Made by a program: the position numbers and the translations under genes. This document shows, one piece after another, positions 7,597 to 12,601 of a stretch of DNA of 12,601 nt; within the stretch, counting starts at the first letter, position 1, and the number at the start of each line of letters is the position of its first letter. The DNA is from Desulfurococcaceae archaeon (lineage in GTDB: Archaea; Thermoproteota; Thermoprotei_A; Sulfolobales; Desulfurococcaceae): the NCBI GenBank assembly GCA_020832865.1, contig JAJHRJ010000007.1:1-12601 (forward strand), given 5' to 3'. The notes below the pieces were generated by a model. That model did no database searches. It was not told the DNA's origin and worked only from the letters and a program-made list of their open reading frames with translations.

Positions 7597-10500
7597 TCAC
7601 CCTCTACTAATGTCTCTAACTATGAGTCTAGGTCTAATACCCATACTCATAAGCTCCTGGATCAGTAGCTTAAACGCATATGTTGTCTCAACAGGTTTTA
7701 GTGTTGCTTTATCTTTGTGTATTGGGCACATGTATCGCTCTCTGCTCTTATCATAGTACCCTATTAGCCCACACTCCTCGCACACGTATATAATTACGCG
7801 GTCACTGCGCTCTCTCATAGTCTCTCTCAGAGCAATAGATGTACCGTGCCCGATAAGGCAGTCCACTTCCATCTCACCCCACCTTAAACCCCCCTCTCTT
7901 GAACGTCCCTGTGTTGGCTGCCTTGTTAATACTTGAACAGGGCCTCCGGCTCTAGCGTGTATTTTATCACTAACCATGTGGTGTAGCTTCTGATAGTACA
8001 CTACTCCGATAAACACAGGTGACTCAATCATTTCCCCTGTTCTTCCATCATACATTACCTCCTCACCGGTTGGCGAGTACCCATAACGCTTCAGTACTAG
8101 TCTCAAGTTCTCTACATTTTCCTTAAAGAATGGAGTAGCTTCAACGAGTTCTCCTCGGAGGGCGGCAGCTTTTCCTGCAATGCTCTCTAGAAGCTGTCCC
8201 ACGGTCATTCTACTGGGAAAAGCGTGTGGGTTAATTATGAGGTCTGGTGTTACTCCATCCTCTGTGAAGGGCATGTCATACTGTGGTATTAGTAAGCCTA
8301 CTACACCTTTTTGTCCATGTCTAGAGGCAAACTTATCTCCTAGTTCTGGAATCCTGAGATCTCTCACGCGCACTTTTATCAGCTTGTTACCCTCATTGTC
8401 CATAGTCAGTAGCACTACGTCTACAACTCCCTTCTCACCATGTCTAACTGACACGCTTGTATCGTTCTTAACTAACCCACTAGTACCCTCGTATTCTGCG
8501 ACTTGGAATCTCGAGGGGCTGATTTTACCAATTAGAACTTCTCCCCCAACAACCTCGGTTTCTGGTGCTATAATGCCGTCTTCTTCGAGCTTATCATAGG
8601 CTCTTTGCCCCTTGTAGTTTCTAACTCCAGCAGGGGGCTTTGTAATCTCGTCTTGAACGCCGCCAGGATACTTCTTCTCTATTGTAGAGTAGAGCCTGAA
8701 GAAGGTTGACCTCGCGAGACCCCTCTCTACACTACTCTTATTTAAGATTACAGCGTCCTCCATGTTATAACCAGAGAAAGCGTATATGGCTACAACCATG
8801 TTCTGGCCTGCTGCTCTCTCATTATAGCCGATTATATCAGTTGTTCTCGTCTGTACTAGGGGTTTTTGAGCGTAGTGTAGGAGGTGTCCACGCGTATCTA
8901 CTCTCCGCTGGAAGTTAGCAGTGCTTAGACCTAGAGCCTGCTTCGCCATGGCGGCTTGGTACATGTTTCTCGGGCTTTGATTATGATCAGCGTATGGTAT
9001 TATTGACGCTGTTATTCCCATTATTCCGGGAACCCAGAGCTCCAAGTGAGTGTGATCTGGGGTGATCTGGTCTGGTAGTAGGGCTATATAGGTGTTCTCT
9101 TCCTCATCTGGGTCAATGTACTCGATAACTCCCATTTTGACTAGATCATCAAATGAAAGCTCTCCTCTCTCAACTCTCTTGACAATATCCTTTGTTAACT
9201 TAGGTTTACCATTTTCAACTACTATTAGTGGTCTCCTAATACGTCCACCATCAGTGTTAATTACGACTTCATTTATGTACTCAGTCTTAAAGTGCGCGAC
9301 ATTTACTTCAGGGCTAATCTCTCCTCTTCTTCTAAGCTCTCTGATCTTATTAGCGAGTAATTCTCCATTAGGGTGATATCCTATAAACTTACCATTCAGG
9401 AAAACCTTGCTGCAACCTATAAACTTCTCCTCTACGGGTTCTCCCCTATTAATTCCCTCCCTTATTAGGTCTAAGTAGCCCTTTTTAACCTTACCTTTCA
9501 CCCTCCTAGTAACTACTGGTATAACTCCAAGCTCATATAACAACTCCTCGATTTCCCGGTCTTCAATACCGACGCTCACGTTAGCTAAGAGGGCTAAGTT
9601 CTTTACAAGCCCTATATTTGTTCCCTCGGGAGTCTCTACTGGGCAGATCCTGCCCCATTGTGTTCCATGAAGCTCTCTGGCTTCAAAATGAGGCTGTGTT
9701 CTCGCTAGGGGAGAGACTACTCTTCTTAAGTGACTTAGAGTACTAAGCATATTTGTTCTGTCTAGTAACTGGCTTACTCCTGTTCTTCCACCAGGCCAGT
9801 TACCAGTAGCCATTGCACTGAGGATTCTATCTGTTATAGTAGCGTGCTTAAAGACGGTTTTAATTTCAACCCTCTTCGTCTTAGATATTTGCCTCTCTAG
9901 TTCCTCTCTAAGATCTCTAGTGAACGATGTCAGTGAAGCCCTGATCAGTATAGAGAGGAGGTCTCCCGCTAACTTTAATCTCTTATTTCTATAGTGATCT
10001 TTGTCATCTGGGCCTCGGAGCCCCCTCTTGAGCTCAAGTATTCTCGCGATCATTTGTCCTATAAATACAGCTTTCATTAGTCTAGTCTCTCTGCTTGAAT
10101 CTATACCTATGTGAGGAAGGAGCTTCTCATTTAGTATTCTCTGAGCTCTCGCTATTCTCTCCTCTCTAGGTTTACCTATAGCGAATCTTGCTCCAATATA
10201 GTCGAGGGCCTCCTCCATAGCCCTCTTTCTATACTCCTCTACGAGCTTTCTAATCTCCTCTTCAGATGCTTCTGGGGGTATTTCTAGTCTAGGCAAAATC
10301 TGCTCCGCGTGAAGTATTGATGGTAATATCTCCTGGTGGAATTTGGGGTCTGGTGATATAGCGTAAGGTATTTCGCGTACGTCAAGCCCTAGAGCCACCA
10401 TTAGTATTATAGCAGGTATTTTACGCGCCTGAATATTAGCGTAGAACACACCATCCTTCTTTAAGTCTATAATAAGCTGTGAGCGTCTTCCATACGCGGC

Positions 10501-11076
10501 GCTGATAACTTTAGCTGTATGTGTTATTCCTGTTCCCTCTTGGCCGTAGTCTACGAGAATAGTATTACTCGCTAAGTCCTCTTGAGCCACTAGGACTCTC
10601 TCACTTCCATTGATAATAAAGTATCCTCCTGGATCTCCTGGATCCTCACCGATTTCAATAAGCTCCTCAGGCGTCATTTTGCTAAGTGGATCAACATCTG
10701 ATCTCAGCATAACAGGGAGATCCATTAGTTTCAGCTCAACTTCTCGAGTAGTCACCTCCCCCTCAAGCCTTACAGTTACGAAGACTGGTATCATGTATGT
10801 TAGATTTCTTATTCTACACTCAAGCGGAGTCTTATAGCTAGCTGTTCCATCTACATCTATCCACTGCGGCTTAGGTCCTATTCTCGGCCTCTCTATTATG
10901 AGCTTAGTGTTCGCGGTTACGGCTATTTCCCTGAACTCTGAAATTATCTCAGGGAGTATTTCTCTCACAAATCTATTGTAACTGTCGAGGTGCTGTCTTA
11001 CAAGCCCTTTTTCCTCGAGGTACTTGCGCATAATTAGCCAAAGATCATCTACTGTGAGGTTTTCCTCAGTGCTCAA
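7597..11076 (-). CDS. rpoB: DNA-directed RNA polymerase subunit B (Rpo2, unsplit)
   Basis: Second-largest polymerase subunit, equivalent to bacterial beta and eukaryotic Rpb2. It is a single 1159-residue chain, unlike the split B'/B'' of many euryarchaea, and slightly longer than the 1120-1130 I would expect. Motifs: [10 protein letters not shown] (about 448-457), CPVETPEG (478-485), [11 protein letters not shown] (769-779), [12 protein letters not shown] (913-924), [19 protein letters not shown] (1052-1070), and a C-terminal zinc site C1099/C1102/C1117/H1120 (CEEC, then CPIH). The start is TTG at 11076, overlapping the rpoH stop by 4 bases (TTGA). GAGGTGA at 11087-11093 lies within the rpoH end, ten bases upstream. 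No nearby ATG in frame fits better. It is followed closely by rpoA1. Confidence 0.98.
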   Translation of the reverse strand: MSTEENLTVDDLWLIMRKYLEEKGLVRQHLDSYNRFVREILPEIISEFREIAVTANTKLIIERPRIGPKPQWIDVDGTASYKTPLECRIRNLTYMIPVFVTVRLEGEVTTREVELKLMDLPVMLRSDVDPLSKMTPEELIEIGEDPGDPGGYFIINGSERVLVAQEDLASNTILVDYGQEGTGITHTAKVISAAYGRRSQLIIDLKKDGVFYANIQARKIPAIILMVALGLDVREIPYAISPDPKFHQEILPSILHAEQILPRLEIPPEASEEEIRKLVEEYRKRAMEEALDYIGARFAIGKPREERIARAQRILNEKLLPHIGIDSSRETRLMKAVFIGQMIARILELKRGLRGPDDKDHYRNKRLKLAGDLLSILIRASLTSFTRDLREELERQISKTKRVEIKTVFKHATITDRILSAMATGNWPGGRTGVSQLLDRTNMLSTLSHLRRVVSPLARTQPHFEARELHGTQWGRICPVETPEGTNIGLVKNLALLANVSVGIEDREIEELLYELGVIPVVTRRVKGKVKKGYLDLIREGINRGEPVEEKFIGCSKVFLNGKFIGYHPNGELLANKIRELRRRGEISPEVNVAHFKTEYINEVVINTDGGRIRRPLIVVENGKPKLTKDIVKRVERGELSFDDLVKMGVIEYIDPDEEENTYIALLPDQITPDHTHLELWVPGIMGITASIIPYADHNQSPRNMYQAAMAKQALGLSTANFQRRVDTRGHLLHYAQKPLVQTRTTDIIGYNERAAGQNMVVAIYAFSGYNMEDAVILNKSSVERGLARSTFFRLYSTIEKKYPGGVQDEITKPPAGVRNYKGQRAYDKLEEDGIIAPETEVVGGEVLIGKISPSRFQVAEYEGTSGLVKNDTSVSVRHGEKGVVDVVLLTMDNEGNKLIKVRVRDLRIPELGDKFASRHGQKGVVGLLIPQYDMPFTEDGVTPDLIINPHAFPSRMTVGQLLESIAGKAAALRGELVEATPFFKENVENLRLVLKRYGYSPTGEEVMYDGRTGEMIESPVFIGVVYYQKLHHMVSDKIHARAGGPVQVLTRQPTQGRSREGGLRWGEMEVDCLIGHGTSIALRETMRERSDRVIIYVCEECGLIGYYDKSRERYMCPIHKDKATLKPVETTYAFKLLIQELMSMGIRPRLIVRDISRG

Positions 11077-11330
11077 GACTTCTTAGTCACCTCTGGCACA
11101 ACATACCGGTAAACTATAGAAATGCCAGCGGTGGGGCTTTTTCTATAAATCCTCACAATATCACCTGGCTTAGCGCCAATAGCCCTCACAACAGGGTCAT
11201 TTAGCGATATCCATGGAAGCCGCCACGGCTCTACACCCAGCTCTTTTAGTATTTTACGGGCCTCTTCAGGAGGTACTATCTCGTGTTTTGGAACTAGCTC
11301 GTGCTCCAGGATGTTGACTTCGTCTCTCAT
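11073..11330 (-). CDS. rpoH: DNA-directed RNA polymerase subunit H (Rpo5)
   Basis: Small polymerase subunit equivalent to the C-terminal domain of eukaryotic Rpb5; it sits in the jaw near downstream DNA. It has 85 residues against about 80-84 in relatives. The signature [15 protein letters not shown] lies at about 10-24, followed by [20 protein letters not shown] (about 38-57) and a hydrophobic strand that ends the fold ([16 protein letters not shown]). It starts with ATG at 11330. The closest strong SD, AGGTGG (11341-11346), is ten bases upstream, and an out-of-frame ATG lies between. It is the first gene of the polymerase operon, with a TATA box at 11391-11400, and overlaps rpoB by 4 bases, which suggests coupled translation. 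Confidence 0.97.
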   Translation of the reverse strand: MRDEVNILEHELVPKHEIVPPEEARKILKELGVEPWRLPWISLNDPVVRAIGAKPGDIVRIYRKSPTAGISIVYRYVVPEVTKKS

Positions 11331-11390
11331 ATAAGCATAACCACCTGAGATTACATTACGCTAAACCATCTAATAAACTAAAAAACAGGC

Positions 11391-11400
11391 TTTTAAATAA
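11391..11400 (-). promoter_or_regulatory. TATA box of the rpoH-rpoB-rpoA operon
   Basis: The minus strand reads TTATTTAAAA, an archaeal TATA box. Transcription about 25 bases downstream would start near 11369, giving a leader of roughly 39 bases before the rpoH ATG. No other strong TATA box is seen between this point and the rps7 end, in keeping with a single long operon. Confidence 0.55.
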
Positions 11401-11483
11401 TACACTCGAAGAATTTCCATTAGACTTCTTAACAGACACTCAGCAGTCTCAGACCTCAATGTTTACTTATCATTATTTAGAAG

Positions 11484-11571
<88 letters not shown>

Positions 11572-11602
11572 ACTCTGTGTTGTTATGAATTACTTATTTG
11601 GG

Positions 11603-11610
11603 TTTTAAAG
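11603..11610 (-). promoter_or_regulatory. TATA box of tRNA-Ala, possibly shared with orc1/cdc6 on the other strand
   Basis: The minus strand reads CTTTAAAA; transcription about 26 bases away would start near 11580, nine bases before the tRNA. The same bases read TTTTAAAG on the plus strand and could serve orc1/cdc6, with a leader of about 60 bases. A second plus-strand candidate, CTTTAAG, lies at 11636-11642. Orientation is set in archaea by the BRE, which I cannot place confidently here. Confidence 0.5.
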
Positions 11611-11691
11611 GTATTTCGCCGAGATTAATAGTGGACTTTAAGTGTCAGTCTTGTTGCCTCTTATTGTAATAGACAACTGGGGATTGATATA

Positions 11692-12601
11692 ATGATTAGC
11701 GCTGACGATGTGATCGAGGAGATACTCAAGAAGCGCGGTCTAGTATCGAGGATTTTTGCAAATAGAGAGGTTTTACACCCGGATTACGTGCCAGATACTC
11801 TTCCTCACAGGGAGAAGGAGATAGCGAGGTTAGCTGAAATACTAGTAGTCTCTGCTAAGGGTGAGAGACCAAGTAACGTGTTTCTATATGGGCTCACTGG
11901 TACAGGTAAAACAGCTGTTGCTAAGTATGTAGTTAAAAAGCTAGTGGAAAAGGCCTCAACATACGGTGTAGATCTTAACTACGCGTACGTAAATACTAGG
12001 AAATTTGACACTGCATATAAGGTTCTAGCTTCAGTGGCGTCAAGCCTAGGTCTCAGAGTACCCCATACGGGTCTCGCTGTTAGTGAGGTTTATAGGCGTT
12101 ACGTTAGCGCACTAGATAGCTGGGGTGGATTACACATAGTTATTCTAGATGAAGTAGACTTCTTCGTTAAGAAGAATGGCGACGACCTACTATATAAGCT
12201 TCTCCGCGTAAACGAGGATCTCTCGAAAGCACGCGTCTCTATTATTGGTATTACAAATGACTTGAACTTCGTTGAGAACCTGGATCCAAGGGTGAGATCT
12301 AGTCTAGGTGAAGAGGAAATGGTCTTTCAGCCATATAATGCAGACCAGTTATTTACCATTTTAAAGCAGAGGGCAGATCTGGCTTTTAAACCCGGGGTTA
12401 TAGATGACAGTGTTATATCGTACTGCGCAGCACTCGCCGCTAGAGAACATGGTGATGCACGTAGGGCATTAGACTTGCTTAGAGTGTCCGGTGAAATAGC
12501 TGAGAGAGAGGGAGCAGAGAAACTCACAGTTGAACATGTGAGAAAGGCTTCTATTGAGCTAGAGGAGAACAGGGTCTATCAGAGTATAGTCTCTCTACCA
12601 C
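11692..12601 (+). CDS. cdc6: Orc1/Cdc6 replication initiator ATPase, partial, C-terminus outside window
   Basis: AAA+ ATPase that binds archaeal origins and takes part in MCM loading. From ATG at 11692, 303 codons are visible with no stop before the right edge; family members have about 380-420 residues, so the AAA+ module is essentially complete and the winged-helix DNA-binding domain is missing. Motifs: N-terminal segment IFANREVLHPDYVPDTLPHR (21-40), Walker A GLTGTGKT (67-74), Walker B IVILDEVD (149-156), sensor 1 IIGITND (about 184-190), and sensor 2 in HGDARRALDLLR (253-264). GGGG at 11679-11682 lies nine bases before the ATG as a ribosome binding site. It is divergent from the tRNA and polymerase operon. 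Archaeal orc1/cdc6 genes often flank an origin. It cannot be told which paralogue (Cdc6-1, -2 or -3) this is. Confidence 0.96.
   Translation, partial: MISADDVIEEILKKRGLVSRIFANREVLHPDYVPDTLPHREKEIARLAEILVVSAKGERPSNVFLYGLTGTGKTAVAKYVVKKLVEKASTYGVDLNYAYVNTRKFDTAYKVLASVASSLGLRVPHTGLAVSEVYRRYVSALDSWGGLHIVILDEVDFFVKKNGDDLLYKLLRVNEDLSKARVSIIGITNDLNFVENLDPRVRSSLGEEEMVFQPYNADQLFTILKQRADLAFKPGVIDDSVISYCAALAAREHGDARRALDLLRVSGEIAEREGAEKLTVEHVRKASIELEENRVYQSIVSLP

Noticed and set aside
11408..11431. Short inverted repeat AAGAA...TTCTT between rpoH and the tRNA
   Set aside because: Only five AT-rich pairs with a long loop; expected by chance.
11425..11478. Possible C/D box small RNA on the minus strand (AATGATAA, then two CTGA)
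   Set aside because: The C box deviates from RTGATGA, the spacing to the first CTGA is about 14 bases, and no C' box or properly placed second guide follows.
11629..11642. AGTGGA as a possible ORB (origin recognition box) core near orc1/cdc6
   Set aside because: Only six bases agree with the remembered ORB core; the flanking A-rich and G-rich parts are missing and there is no repeated copy.
12327..12527. Minus-strand ORF of 66 codons inside orc1/cdc6
   Set aside because: It lies opposite the conserved sensor 2 region of the AAA+ domain and looks like an antisense shadow.

Overview
The window is a stretch of a crenarchaeal (Thermoproteota) chromosome. This follows from the archaeal split RNA polymerase genes (A' and A'' separate, B unsplit), archaeal TATA boxes, an intron-containing tRNA, and an EF-1A that carries the GEFEAGMSAEG insertion shared by crenarchaea and eukaryotes (the 'eocyte' insertion). 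Base composition is moderate, with AGA/AGG arginine and CTA/ATA codons common, as in Desulfurococcales-like hyperthermophiles. I cannot name a genus.

Layout. Positions 1-11330 hold one long minus-strand transcription/translation cluster in the order used by many Crenarchaeota. Read 5' to 3' on the minus strand it is rpoH, rpoB, rpoA1, rpoA2, rpl30e, nusA, rps12, rps7, then a 219-base spacer, EF-1A, an 89-base spacer, and rps10 (cut by the left edge). From rpoH to rps7 the genes overlap or lie within 18 bases of each other, so they look like one operon with a TATA box at about 11391-11400. EF-1A has its own TATA box at 1716-1724. Upstream of rpoH lies a minus-strand tRNA-Ala(GGC) gene with a 14-nt intron. 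A divergent orc1/cdc6 replication initiator gene starts at 11692 on the plus strand and is cut by the right edge.

How they work together. RpoH, B, A' and A'' are core subunits of RNA polymerase. NusA binds RNA and is co-expressed with them. L30e, S12, S7 and S10 are ribosomal proteins and EF-1A delivers aminoacyl-tRNA, so polymerase and translation machinery are made together. Orc1/Cdc6 belongs to chromosome replication.

There is no mobile element, CRISPR array, defence system or unrecognised multi-gene system here; this is core genome. The points worth a second look are small. nusA seems to start at a CUG codon with a strong Shine-Dalgarno sequence (SD), because its conserved N-terminus continues upstream of the first Met. 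Three successive junctions have the upstream gene's stop codon lying between the SD and the GTG start of the next gene. The tRNA-Ala intron is very short and its splice position is ambiguous. The rps7/EF-1A spacer holds a plus-strand TATA box placed for a leaderless 22-codon ORF, plus two perfect inverted repeats.
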